A DNA stretch of 64,000 nt from Haematococcus lacustris (GCA_030144725.1 JASKMD010000003.1:4946390-5010389); one strand, 5' to 3'. Shown: positions 10,807 to 21,650, counted from the first letter of the stretch. Numbers and translations are program-made. The notes: generated by a model not told the origin, from the sequence alone.

Positions 10807-12561
10807 ATGGCAGCTTCACCCGTTATCTCTGGCAATCTGCCAACTATTCTCGACGACGACAACTGGCCGATCTGGAGCATCCGCACAGAAGGCCTGCTGA
10901 TCGAAGCAGGCCTCTGGTCGGTCGTCGCCGACGGCGTCACCCCCTTACCCACCGCGCCAGCAGCAAACGCCACTCAGCAGGAGCAAGCTGCGTATACTGC
11001 TGATCTAGCCCGCTCTCGTGCAGAAGCAGCCCTGGATCGCAAAGCCAAAGCCTTCATCCAGCGCCACGTCTCTAATCTCCACATCTTCACCGTCAAGTCA
11101 GCGGACTCAGCGCAGGACGCCTGGGAAACCCTTGAGTCTCAATTCACCCAAGCGTCAGTCGCGCGACAGTCACAGCTGCAGCAGCAACTCAGCCTACTGC
11201 GCATGGAGCCAGGCGAGTCGGTAGCGCGCTTCTATGCGCGCCTACAGCAGCTGCTTACGGAGCTCGAGGCTTGCAGCTGTGATGTCTCCGAGTCCACAAT
11301 CGTGCTAGCCATCCTGGCAGCCCTCCCACCTGAGTATGAGGGCATTGTCGAGCGACTGCGCTATGATCAGACCAGCGGCGACCTGACTGTCAGCCGCATC
11401 AAGCGGGTGCTGCTGCAGAAGGAAGCAGACCTGCTCACCAAGCAGATGGTGCAGCTCAGCCCCTCCTCATCCTCACTCTGGGCCTACTCCACCCCTGAAA
11501 ACAGGGGGGCAAGCAGCTCAGGCTGGCAGTCAAGCAGGAGCAGAAGCAAGCAGTCAGCTCGTGAGCAGCAGCAGACCAGGGTCCAGTCACCAGACAGGTC
11601 CACTAGAGATGCCAGCTCACATGCTCACATGACCTGCCACTACTGTGCCAAACCTGGTCACATCATGTCAGAGTGCTTCACCTTTGACAGGGACCAGCGC
11701 AACCGTATGAGGACACTGTTCAGCAACCCTGCCAAGTCCAGCAGCCCAGGCAGGAAGCCTAGTCCAGCAAGGAGCTCTAGCCCAGCCAGGCCAGCAAGCC
11801 CCAACAGAGGCAGAACCCAGACCCCAGGCAGGACAGCAGCTCACAGCCCATCCAGGGAACCCACTCTGTACACTGCCTCTGCATGCTCTGATGATGATGA
11901 TGGTGACACGCAGATGCTCCAGCCCAGACTGAACTTCAACAGTGACTTGTACAGCCCTTTCTTCATTGATTCAGGTGCCTCCCAGCACATCATCAAGGAC
12001 CTGCAGTTCTTTCACAGCTACACAGCCTTTCCACCTCACCAGCACAGACGCATCAAGCTGGCAGCTGAGGGACACAGCGTCTGGGCAGTGGGATCTGGCA
12101 ATGTTTTCCTCAGCACCAAGCGTGGTTTGTGGCTCCTAGGCCATGCTCTGTATGTGCCTGACAGCAAGCAGAACTTTATCTCAGTTGCAGCAGCCACAGA
12201 CGATGGCAGCAGCTTCCTGTTCAGAGATGACACCTGCCTGATCAGATGCAACCAGTTTGGCAGCATGCTCAGGGTCAATGCTCACAAGAACAGAAACACC
12301 TACATCCTGGCAGCTGTCCCAATGCCAGATGGCCCTGATACAGACTCTGAGCCAGAGCAGCTATACCACATCCAGCAGTCAGCCTTACAGCCAGATAAGA
12401 GGGTGCGGCTGGAGCCTCTCGCCACCGTACCTGCACCAACTGCCTGCAGCGCCACATCCACCTCTCCTCAGGTGTGGCATCAGCGTTTATGTCATGCAGT
12501 CAGAAGGCATGGTGAAGGGAGTACCCACCACAGCAGCACAGTTTCGAGCAGCTGCCTCTGA
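10807..12561 (+). pseudogene. copia gag-protease and start of integrase (frame ends by frameshift)
   Basis: The ATG at 10807 lies 87 bp after the 5' LTR. The gag part resembles UBN2/retrotran_gag proteins (W near the N-terminus, QLSLLRMEPGESVARFYARL). A CCHC zinc knuckle, CHYCAKPGHIMSEC, is encoded near 11636-11677, and the protease active site FFIDSGASQHI near 11959. A Ser/Pro/Arg-rich linker lies between them. The pre-integrase motif VWHQRLCH appears near 12472; just after it the frame runs into nonsense and stops at 12561, while the homologous reading continues in another frame from about 12500, so a small indel has occurred there. 584 codons are open. Confidence 0.88.
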
Positions 12562-13095
12562 CCCAGCTGTATGTGTAGGATGTGTCAAGGGCAAACAGAG
12601 CAAGAATGTGGCATTTGCAGACCCATCCCCCAATGCAGCACCAGTGACAGCGCCATTAGGGCTAATCCACATGGATGTCTGTGGTCCCATGCATGCTAGG
12701 GCCAGGGACGGCAGCCTGTATGTAGCAACCTTCCTTGATGAGCATACCAAGCTGTCTGTATGTGTGCCCATCAGCAGTAAGGCTCAGGTACCTGACGTGG
12801 TCAAGACAGTCATTGAGCAGCTTGAGAATCAGTCAGGCTTCCGCTGCAAGGCTATCCGCACAGACAATGGCACTGAATATGTCAACAGCCGCATGAAAGA
12901 GTACTGCAGCAGCAAGGGCATAGTGCACCAGCATTCAGCGCCGTACAGCCCTCAGCAGAATGGTGCAGCTAAGCGTCTGAATAGAACTATCTTTGAGAAA
13001 GCACGCAGCATCTTGCATGCAGCTGATATGTCTCTCAGCTTCTGGGCACATGCAGCAGTGTTTGCTAATCATGTCAGATGCCTGCTCCCTGTGTC
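12495..13095 (+). pseudogene. copia integrase core, catalytic Glu replaced by Lys
   Basis: Continues the polyprotein after the frameshift. CVGCVKGK is the Cys pair of the HHCC finger. The first two acidic residues of the DDE triad are in LIHMDVCGP (about 12667) and RTDNGTEY (about 12862). The third is normally Glu in the QQNG-x-x-E-R motif, but here QQNGAAKR is encoded, with AAG at 12971-12973. The frame is then cut by C2 at 13096. The domain resumes at 17479 (TPWEAFYGVKPD). Confidence 0.85.
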
Positions 13096-13239
13096 CACTC
13101 GTAGGAATTAGCAGCCAGGCGCCTAAACCGACTTTGGTTGTTTCGGCTGAAACTTCGCCCATTGGTAGCCTGTAATGTAAGCATTTCAACCCAAGAAGAA
13201 CCAGGTCAAAAAAGTCAAAGGCTGGGGCTCGGCGGCCCG

Positions 13240-14150
13240 TGGCGTTTGTTCAGCAGTGTTCAGCAATTTTCAGCAATGTTCAGCAATGTGTTCAGCAATG
13301 TTCAGACAGCCGTTCAGCAATGTTCAGCAGCCCGTTCAGCCAGCCGTTCACCCATGTTCAGCAATGTTCAGCTAGCGTTCAGCAATGTTCAGCAGTGTTC
13401 AGCAATGTTCAGCTAGCGTTCAGCAATGTTCAGCTAGCGTTCAGCAATGTTCAGCTAGCGTTCAGCAATGTTCAGCTAGCGTTCAGCAATGTTCAGCTAG
13501 CGTTCAGCAATGTTCAGCCAGCCGTTCAGCAATGTTCAGCTAGCGTTCAGCAATGTTCAGCTAGCGTTCAGCAATGTTCAGCTAGCGTTCAGCAATGTTC
13601 AGCTAGCGTTCAGCAATGTTCAGCTAGCGTTCAGCAATGTTCAGCTAGCGTTCAGCAATGTTCAGCTAGCCGTTCAGCAATGTTCAGCTAGCGTTCAGCA
13701 ATGTTCAGCTAGCCGTTCAGCAATGTTCAGCCAGCCGTTCAGCAATGTTCAGCCAGCCGTTCAGCAATGTTCAGCTAGCGTTCAGCAATGTTCAGCTAGC
13801 CGTTCAGCAATGTTCAGCTAGCGTTCAGCAATGTTCAGCTAGCCGTTCAGCAATGTTCAGCCAGCCGATCAGCAATGTTCAGCCAGCCGTTCAGCAATGT
13901 TCAGCCAGCCGTTCAGCAATGTTCAGCTAGCGTTCAGCAATGTTCAGCTAGCCGTTCAGCAATGTTCAGCCAGCCGATCAGCAATGTTCAGCCAGCCGTT
14001 CAGCAATGTTCAGCCAGCCGTTCAGCAATGTTCAGCCAGCCGTTCAGCAATGTTCAGCCAGCCGTTCAGCAATGTTCAGCCAGCCGTTCAGCAATGTTCA
14101 GCCAACAATTCAGCAATGTTCAGCCAGCCGTTCAGCAATGTTCAGTAGCT
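13240..14150. repeat. Left subterminal array of C2 (GTTCAGCAATGTTCAGCYAGC)
   Basis: About 40 copies of a ~21-bp unit made of two GTTCAGC half-units. Variant spacers CTAGC, CTAGCC and CCAGCC alternate, giving 21- and 22-bp periods and open frames in all three phases. Those frames are repeat artefacts, not genes. Confidence 0.9.
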
Positions 14151-15593
14151 GTGTCTTGTGGTGCTGCCCGCTTGCTTGCTGCAGGCGGGACTCGTGTTAC
14201 ACCTGCTGCTGCCGCCACTGCATGCTCTAAATCCCATGCCAGGTCTTGGAGCCCACGCCATGCAGCGAGTGGGGCATGCCACCCACAGGGAAGACGGGGA
14301 ACAGCCTAGTGATGGCCACCCGCAAGAAGCGACGTGACATGATTATATGCTGGACGAGCACCCAGAACGGATATGGGTTGCATCCTTGGGAAGGAGAGGG
14401 AGGAGATGGTGGTGGGATGGGTGAGCGAAGGCTGGGGGGGGGCACTGCGATGTCAGAGGGGATGTCAGGCTGGGAGATGGTGGGAGGGGTGGAGAGGGGG
14501 GTATAGAGGGCTACAAGGTATTAGGTGTGCCCGTTTGACCTGCAACAAACACAGGGCATGCTAGCGGTTAGGTCGGGTCTTAAGGGACATGTCGTGTGAT
14601 TGCAAGAGTGTGGACAGGGAGGCTGTGGTGTGTAGGGGAGTGGGGAGGCAAACGTTGACATGACCATGCTTGCACAAGACCTATGCAATAGTGGGACATG
14701 TAAGCTACGGCAGAGAGGGACCAGAACATCTACCTGCCCCTTCAGCCTTCTGCTCTAGGCTGTGTGTTCATGGCTACACCTTCCATCAACGTCTGGTACC
14801 CTCTATAGGGGGTGTACTAGGTGTTGGTTGTGTGCTGACCGACCACTCACCACGCTCGCGCCCCACACATACTTGCCACTGAACCTGATGCCTGCAGGGC
14901 AAGAGCACAACATTCGGTTGAAAACCACGAGCATCATCATGAAGGGTGAAGTGTATGATGTAGGGTGAAGTGACAACTTGCCTGGCGGACGATCTCTGTT
15001 GAACCCCTGGCTATACTAACAATGCTCTTAACGAGCAAGTCAGGCCATCGGCGAAGGTAAAGATCTGCATCCCGGCAAGACAACGCCTTGCGACATCGCA
15101 CCTGGCCTAGTGTACAAGTGACATCCGGATCTTGCAAGCCTGCAAGCCGCGACAGGCCATAGATCGCGTTGGGACACCTAAGCCGCCTAGCTACCTCAGG
15201 CACTTGAAATGGCTTGTTCTCGCCCTGACCAGCCCGTATGTGACTGGCTTGTGTCTTGTGAGACGTGCGATGCCTTCTGCGATTGCGTAAACTTCAAAAC
15301 TTCGCTAACCAACAAGTCACGTCCATCAACATAGCGCTGGGCCCCGTCTTGCACGTTGTGACCTGTCCTGAAAGGTAGAGGCTTAACGTAGAGATCTGCC
15401 ACAGCCGCATGCAAACTTGCGGGCTTGCATGCTTGCACGCTTGCACGGGCTACGGACTATACTTGTTCTGAATGAAATATGCCACCGTGTGGATGCCACA
15501 GTGCGAACACATGTGTGAGCAAGTTTGCGAGCTTGTAATTTAGGATGTAAAAACTGAACACTACTGAACGCCGCCCAGCCCCACACCCTCCCA

Positions 15594-16136
15594 GCCCTGC
15601 CCTGCCCTGCCCTGCCCTGCCCTGCCCTGCCCTGCCCTGCCCTGCCCTGCCCTGCCCTGCCCTGCCCTGCCCTGCCCTGCCCTGCCCTGCCCTGCCCTGC
15701 CCTGCCCTGCCCTGCCCTGCCCTGCCCTGCCCTGCCCTGCCCTGCCCTGCCCTGCCCTGCCCTGCCCTGCCCTGCCCTGCCCTGCCCTGCCCTGCCCTGC
15801 CCTGCCCTGCCCTGCCCTGCCCTGCCCTGCCCTGCCCTGCCCTGCCCTGCCCTGCCCTGCCCTGCCCTGCCCTGCCCTGCCCTGCCCTGCCCTGCCCTGC
15901 CCTGCCCTGCCCTGCCCTGCCCTGCCCTGCCCTGCCCTGCCCTGCCCTGCCCTGCCCTGCCCTGCCCTGCCCTGCCCTGCCCTGCCCTGCCCTGCCCTGC
16001 CCTGCCCTGCCCTGCCCTGCCCTGCCCTGCCCTGCCCTGCCCTGCCCTGCCCTGCCCTGCCCTGCCCTGCCCTGCCCTGCCCTGCCCTGCCCTGCCCTGC
16101 CCTGCCCTGCCCTGCCCTGCCCTGCCCTGCCCTGCC
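15594..16136. repeat. (CCTGC)n pentanucleotide microsatellite, ~108 copies
   Basis: An essentially perfect 5-bp repeat for about 540 bp. Any long open frame across it (GRAGQ repeats on the minus strand) is an artefact. Confidence 0.97.
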
Positions 16137-16204
16137 CATTAGCATCTGGTGGCGGTCCCAACCAGGCGCCCCCCCCCCAGCTGTCCATTAGTGACCGTGA
16201 TGGG

Positions 16205-16440
16205 ATGGTGCTAATCATGGCCATGCAATTGGTAAGCATCCTGCTCATCCCCCACAGCCACGAGTGGGTGCAGCTTGTTGAGCGGATCTGCAATGATCCT
16301 GGCAACAATGAGGAGATCAATGCTGAGCTTGACCGCATATTGCAGGACATGCCTGTCCAGGAGGATGCGTGGGTATACCATCCATGCTGGGGATGTTGGC
16401 AGAGAGGGGACGCTTCTGAACCCTTACGTATGCTTTTGAA
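16205..16440 (+). other. Exon-like open stretch in C2
   Basis: The + frame encodes HEWVQLVERICNDPGN and EINAELDRILQDMPVQ, preceded by CCCCCACAG, a plausible splice acceptor (16248-16257). Composition is protein-like rather than repeat-like. I recognise no family. It may be a captured host exon or a remnant of the element's own gene. Confidence 0.3.
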
Positions 16441-17330
16441 CGGCTTGCTGAACATTGCTGAACGCTACCGAACGCCAATGAACGCTTCTGAACGCCATCT
16501 GAACATTGCTGAACATGGGTGAACATGGGTGAACATGGGTGAACATTGCTGAACACATTGTTTAACATATTGGTGAACATGGGTGAACATGGGTGAACAT
16601 GGGTGAACATGGGTGAACATGGGTGAACATGGGTGAACAGTGCTGAACACATTGTTTAACATATTGCTGAACATTGCTGAACATTGCTGAACAGTGCTGA
16701 ACATGGGTGAACATGGGTGAACATGGGTGATCATGGGTGAACATTGCTGAACACATTGTTTAACATATTGCTGAACATTGCTGAACATTGCTGAACATTG
16801 CTGAACATTGCTGAACATTGCTGAACATGGGTGAACATGGGTGAACATGGGTGAACATGGGTGAACACGTTGTTAAACATATTGCTGAACATTTCTGAAC
16901 ATTGCTGAACATTGCTGAACATTGCTGAACATTGCTGAACATTGCTGAACATGGGTGAACATGGGTGAACATGGGTGAACATTGCTGAACACATTGTTTA
17001 ACATTATGCTGAACATTGCTGAACATTGCTGAACATGGGTGAACATGGGTGAACATGGGTGAACATGGGTGAACAGTGCTGAACGGGCTGCTGAACATTG
17101 CTGAACATGGGTGAACATGGGTGAACATTGCTGAACATTGCTGAACACATTGTTTAACATTATGCTGAACATTGCTGAACATTGCTGAACATGGGTGAAC
17201 ATGGGTGAACATGGGTGAACATGGGTGAACAGTGCTGAACGGGCTGCTGAACATTGCTGAACATGGGTGAACATTGCTGAATGGGCGTCTGAACATTGCT
17301 GAACATTGCTGAACATTGCTGAACAGACGC
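16440..17330. repeat. Right subterminal array of C2 (GAACATTGCT / GAACATGGGT)
   Basis: About 80 copies of a 10-bp unit in inverted orientation relative to the left array (GCTGAAC versus GTTCAGC). A second variant, GAACATGGGT, is mixed in. A ~150-bp higher-order period is visible, marked by ACATTGTTTAACATATTGCT at 16553, 16650, 16750, 16990 and 17147. Confidence 0.9.
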
Positions 17331-17476
17331 CACGGGCCGCCGAGTCCCAGCCTTTGAATTTTTTGACCTAATTTTCTTTAGGGTGACATGCTTACATCAT
17401 AAGCTACCAACGGACAAAAATTTGGCCCAAACGGCCAAAGTCGGTCCAGGGGCCTGGCTGCTAATTCCTACGAGTG

Positions 17477-18985
17477 TCAGGCCAGCCACTCACACCTTGG
17501 GAAGCCTTCTATGGTGTCAAACCTGATCTGTCTGGCCTCAGGGTGTTTGGCTGCAGAGTCTGGCTCCATGTGCCTGATCACCAGCGCAGCACGCTACAGG
17601 CCAAGTCAGTTGAGGGCCTCTTCATAGGCTACGAGCCAGGATCTAAGGCTTACAGGGTTCTGGTCAATGGCAAAGAGACCTGCAGCAAAGACATAGTTTT
17701 TGATGAGCTGTCAGTCCTGCAGCCTTCTCACCAGCAGAACAAGCCAGCCCAGCCTGTGCTTCTCCTTCCCCTCCCACCCAGCCCTAACAACCTGTCTCAG
17801 CAAGCAACGCCAGAAGCTCCTGCTGAGGGGGGCAATAGTCTGCAGCAGACCAGCAGCAGTAGCTCTGGAGACAGTGGGAGCAGCAGCAGCAGCAGCAGCA
17901 GCAGGCCAGGCAGCAGTGCACAGCGACCTCAGTCCAGACCTCTAGCTGGAATAGAAGCACAGCAAGACAGCAGCAGCGAGCCAGATCAAGATGTCAGTGC
18001 AAGCGAGTCTGAGCAAGTCAGCCTCACAGCCAGATATGAGCCAGGCTCCCACATGTGGCATCAACAGCAACTACAGCTCATTGACAGATTACCCAGACCA
18101 GGAATAGGCAGGTTCAGTCTTCGTCCCATGCCTCTAGCCAGGGAGACAGTGGGAGCACAACCAGCAGCACCAGCTGTAGCACCAGCAGCAGCAAGGCCAG
18201 CAGCACCAGCTGCAGCATCAGCAGCAGCAAGGCCAGCAGCACCAACTGCAGCATCGAGGCCAGCAGCACCAGCTGAAGCATCAACAGCATCAAGGCCAGC
18301 AGCACCAGCTGCAGCACCAAGGCCAGCAGCACCTGCTGCAGCATCAGCAGCAGCAAGGCCAGCAGCACCAACAGCAGCACCCTCAGCAGCCCGACCCACA
18401 GCAGCAGCACCAGCTGTGCATCCATCTGCACCCATGCCTGCTGCACCTGATTCACGGCCTGTTTCGCCTGAGGCACCTGGTGCACCACAGCCACGGCGCA
18501 ACCCACCAAGGGACCGACGCCCACCACTCAGGATTAGGCAGCCTGAGCTGAATGCCATGACTGTGTCAGACTCTTCCATCAATGACACACCCACTGTGGC
18601 AGAGGCCCTGGCTGGTCCCATGGCAGACTTGTGGATTGAGGCTATGAATGCTGAGCTGGCCTCCCTGCATGCCAACCAAACATGGTGCCTTGAAGAGCGC
18701 CCTGCCAATGCACGTGTGCTGCCCACCAAATGGGTACTCAAGGTGAAGCGTGATGCTGCAGGGAACATCGAGAAGCTAAAGGCCAGGCTAGTGGCAAAAG
18801 GGTTCTATCAACAATCAGGTGTGGATGTAGGAGATGTCTATGCACCTGTCAGCAAGCACACCACAATGCGCACCCTCCTGGCCAAGGCAGCAGCTGAGAA
18901 CATGGAGATTCATCAGTTAGACTTTGAGACTGCTTTCCTGAACGGCCAGGGGAGGTCAGCCAGGGGAGGTCATCTATGTGCAGCA
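17477..18985 (+). pseudogene. copia integrase C-terminus and first half of reverse transcriptase
   Basis: Resumes the polyprotein after C2: TPWEAFYGVKPDLSGLRVFG and then IGYEPGSKAYRV are the usual end of the copia integrase region. A long Ala/Pro/Ser-rich linker (about 17800-18500) follows. The RT_copia start is W-I-E-A-M-N-A-E at about 18633, with PTKWVLKVKRD and KARLVAKGF. The frame is lost at 18945-18975, where GCCAGGGGAGGTCA is tandemly duplicated (14 bp). Confidence 0.88.
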
Positions 18986-19408
18986 GCCAGAGGGCTTTGA
19001 GGAGGGCAGCATTAACACTGTGTGCCGTCTGCAGAAGGCTCTGTATGGTTTGAGGCAGGCTCCTAGGGCGTGGCATGCCAGGTTGAGTGAGGAGCTGCTG
19101 AGCATGGGCTTCAAGGCTTCTGAGGCAGACCCTGCCCTGTTTACCCTGCAGCTGAGCACTGGCATGGTGTACCTGCTAGTGTATGTGGACGACTGCCTTC
19201 TGTGCACCCAGCAGGGGGACACCGCAGGATTGGCCTACGTGAAGAAGCAGCTGTCCTCAGCTTTCAAGCTGAAGGACTTGGGTGAGGCCCGGTGGTTCCT
19301 AGGTATGCAGCTGACCAGGGACAGGGCTGAGGGCACCATCAAGCTCGACCAGCATAAGTTTGTCCAGGAGCTAGTCACAGCCTACAGCAAGTCAGCAGCC
19401 CACAGCAA
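18978..19408 (+). pseudogene. copia reverse transcriptase, catalytic half
   Basis: In the frame after the 14-bp duplication the RT continues: LYGLRQAPRAWH and the active site LLVYVDDCLL (YVDD, about 19180), then LKDLGEARWFLG. C3 interrupts it at 19409. Confidence 0.9.
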
Positions 19409-19755
19409 CACTCCTACAAATTAATCCCTGCGTCCGTCCCTGCGTGTTGACCGACCTCGTCCGATCGGGCTGAAATTTTGATAGATGGTAGTTTGCAGAA
19501 ATAAAAACACATTTTCTCAGATTAAATATTTTAAAAAAATCAAAGGCGGCTGCGCTGTGGCCCTGTTGCTAGAGTGCAGGGATGAGTGCAGGGATAGGTT
19601 GCGGTCCACAGCGCAACAGCTGTTGATTTTTTCAAAATATTTTTCTTGCAAAATATGTTTTATTGTTTGCAAACTATCATCTATTAAAATTTCAGCCCGA
19701 TCGGACAAGGTTGGAAACACGCAGGGACGGACGCAGGGATTAATTTGTAGGAGTG
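19409..19755. mobile_element. C3: 347-bp CACTC-end MITE inside copia RT region
   Basis: The element is almost wholly palindromic: left arm CACTCCTACAAATTAATCCC and right end, reversed, the same. The arms pair for about 150 bp around a short GC-rich centre. The 2-bp duplication is AA (19407-19408, 19756-19757). Excising it with one AA keeps the pol frame. Confidence 0.85.
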
Positions 19756-19757
19756 AA

Positions 19758-20478
19758 GCCTCTGCCCATGGCTCCTGCTGTTAAGCTAGTCAGGGAAGGG
19801 GAGGCTTTGGACACGACTCTGCATCATTACAGTGCCTTGGTGGGCAGCCTGCTTTACCTGACCTGCTGCACACGGCCAGACATTGCATTTGCTGTGGGCG
19901 CCTTGGCCAGGCACATGTCTGCACCCACTAAGCAACACTGGTCGGCTGCCTGCAGTGTGCTATGTTATCTAAAGGGCACAGCAGATCAAGGACTCCTGTT
20001 TGGTGGTGTGTCAGGACTGCAGGGCTACACTGATGCAGACTATGCAGGAGACAAGGACACAGCCAGGAGCACAACAGGCTATCTTTTCACTCTGAATGGA
20101 GGTGCTATCAGCTGGTCCAGCCGCCTTCAGCCTACTGTAGCTATGTCAACAGCAGAGGCAGAATATATGGCAGCCTCTAGCGCAGCTAAGGAGGCTCTGT
20201 GGCTGCGGAAGCTCATGAGGGATCTGCAGCTGGATGCTAGCTGTGTGCACCTGGGCTGTGACAACCAAGCAGCCATTCAGCTTTTGCACAACCCCATGGC
20301 CACTTCCAGGGCAAAGCACATAGACGTGCACCACCACTTTGTCAGGGAGCGCATCAGCAGAGGCGAGGTAGCCTTCCACTACTGCCACACCTCCAGCATG
20401 CTAGCAGACATCCTCACCAAGCCTCTGGCAGCAGTCCAGTTCAACATGGGCAAGCAAGGGTGTGGGGTCTTCAGCTAA
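19758..20478 (+). pseudogene. copia RNase H domain and polyprotein end
   Basis: Contains YSALVGSLLYL and TRPDIAFAV, then the RNase H residues in YTDADYAGD, STAEAEYMA and CDNQAAIQLL, and the usual ending DILTKPLA. Stop at 20476-20478. This part is undamaged; it is listed as part of a broken polyprotein. Confidence 0.9.
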
Positions 20479-20735
20479 GCAGGCACAGGTCATATCTGAT
20501 CTGAAACAGCCTGTGGTATCCAGCCTGTTCTCTGTCTCAGGACTGGAGCTTGGAAGGGCCTTAGGCACAGGCATGCATGCCTGTCAACAGCCATTTAGTC
20601 CCAGCATGGTGTGTCTTTGCCATGTACTGAGAAGTTGCCCGCAGTTGTTGCTTGGCTCAGGCTTGTTTGCCTGCTGACCGCCAGTTGTTTGCTTAAACAG
20701 TTGTTTGATGTGCTTGCCAGACCTCTGAGTGGGAG

Positions 20736-20997
20736 TGTTAGTTGCACACCCTCCCGGTGCAGCTGAGATCTAGCACCGGGATTGTAGGGTGTGATTGCCA
20801 GCGGTCCGGCCGCGAAGAGTGCGAGTGTGACTGCCGTATTTAGGGCAGGCACCCGGCAGTTGTAGGCACCCTGAACTGGTGTCCGCGTCTGCCCGTGCTC
20901 TTCTAACAGGTAGGCGCGAAGCTACGCGCCAGCCTGTTATGGCAGATCACTGTAACACCCTGAACTGGTGTCCGCGTCTGCCCGTGCTCTTCTAACA
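20736..20997 (+). repeat. 3' LTR
   Basis: Two substitutions versus the 5' LTR (C/A after GCAGCTG, T/C in GATCAYTG). Preceded by a short purine tract GAGTGGGAG (20727-20735), the likely polypurine tract. Confidence 0.92.
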
Positions 20998-21002
20998 GAT
21001 AC

Positions 21003-21343
21003 CTTAGTGTGCGCCGACCAGAATGGTGTATTCGACGGAAGCGAGTATGAAACAATGTTTCATTCACCCCGTCTAGGCGCCCTGCACGCCCGGCAGGCAT
21101 CGCGTTGGGTGTCGGCCGGACATTCCATTTGTGCACAATCAGCTCACTACGCTAGGCAGATGGGGTCACAGGGATGTGGCTCACCGTGCCAAGGGGACCC
21201 ATCTCGCCGCTGTGATTTGTTCGCGGGCACATGTGGCAGTACGCGAGCAAGAAATGCAATGGCTTGCGCTGATGGTCAGATGACGCGCATTGCTTTGCAG
21301 CTACCAATGTGACAAACGCTATCGAAAACGATGCAGTATTGAG
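21003..21343 (+). repeat. Block Y of T4, second copy (with uninterrupted C1 target site)
   Basis: Begins CTTAGTGTGCGCCGACC, i.e. the X/Y junction without C1, and continues as at 9284. It is followed within 46 bp by the right end of T4. Confidence 0.7.
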
Positions 21344-21389
21344 AGAGTACTTGCATGCATATTACCAACCCCATGTTGGGAGCGCCTGA

Positions 21390-21396
21390 GACGAGG
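21390..21396. repeat. Right 7-bp target site duplication of T4 (GACGAGG)
   Basis: Identical to 4170-4176; directly abuts CGCCTGA. Confidence 0.75.
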
Positions 21397-21650
21397 GGTC
21401 GGGACGATATAATATGATACAGCCCCGGACGCTCCTTACCCCTGACCCAGCCCCTGACCCAGCTTCATTAGCTTCAACTGTCCCTCCTGCATGCCCCTGA
21501 CCCAGCCCCTGACCTGCCCTCTCACTTGGCCCAGAGCAGCAGCCTGACCTAGCGCACTTTCCAGCATTGCCCCGTGCAGCACCATCGGTGCCCTGCCATT
21601 ATGACCAATAGACACTAGAGCGTGACCCGGAATGTTAAACCATCTTTAAC

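Larger units (their letters stand above)
13096..17476. mobile_element. C2: 4.4-kb CACTC-end element inside copia pol
   Basis: Left end CACTCGTAGGAATTAGCAGC and right end, reversed, CACTCGTAGGAATTAGCAGC. Long inverted arms extend through GACTTTGG and GTAGC near each end. The flanking duplication is TC (13094-13095, 17477-17478). Removing the element plus one TC leaves the copia pol frame continuous at this point. Subterminal arrays lie at 13240-14150 and 16440-17330; the centre holds a ~540-bp CCTGC microsatellite and short exon-like stretches. No transposase recognised. Confidence 0.8.
10458..20997 (+). mobile_element. Ty1/copia LTR retrotransposon (defective, twice interrupted)
   Basis: Two 262-bp LTRs (10458-10719, 20736-20997) begin TGTTAG and end CTAACA and differ at two positions. 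The 5-bp duplication GATAC flanks the element (10453-10457, 20998-21002), and the empty site GGTGATACCTTAGTG exists at 4997-5010. Domain order is gag zinc knuckle, protease, integrase, reverse transcriptase, RNase H, which is copia order. Lesions: a frameshift near 12500, loss of the catalytic Glu in integrase, C2 inserted at 13096, a 14-bp tandem duplication near 18945-18975 that shifts the RT frame, and C3 inserted at 19409. Confidence 0.93.
4177..21389 (-). mobile_element. T4: 17.2-kb composite DNA transposon, TCAG-end/7-bp-TSD family
   Basis: The element starts TCAGGCGCCCCCAACT at 4177 and ends AGTGTTGGGAGCGCCTGA-like sequence at 21389 (seen directly: GTTGGGAGCGCCTGA). It is flanked by identical 7-bp repeats GACGAGG (4170-4176 and 21390-21396). 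The left end matches the reversed right end of T1 and T2 (CCCAACTA then GAAAACC). The right end, reversed, matches the left end of T1 and T2 (CCCAACATGGGGTTGG). So T4 is a family member in minus orientation. Its core is made of blocks A (4177-4654), X (4655-5011), Y (9284-9618), inverted A (9633-10110), X again (10111-10457) and Y again (21003-21345). C1 interrupts the first X/Y junction and a copia element interrupts the second X. No transposase fragment was recognised inside. Confidence 0.75.

Noticed and set aside
10784..11003. Short frames overlapping the copia gag start
   Set aside because: Shadows of the gag frame beginning at 10807.
13138..14309. Overlapping frames of FSNVQLA / QQCSAS repeats
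   Set aside because: The same tandem array read in three phases; no independent coding signal.
15457..16455. 332-codon minus-strand frame of GRAGQ repeats (and a 194-codon one)
   Set aside because: Produced by the perfect CCTGC microsatellite, which has no stop in several frames.
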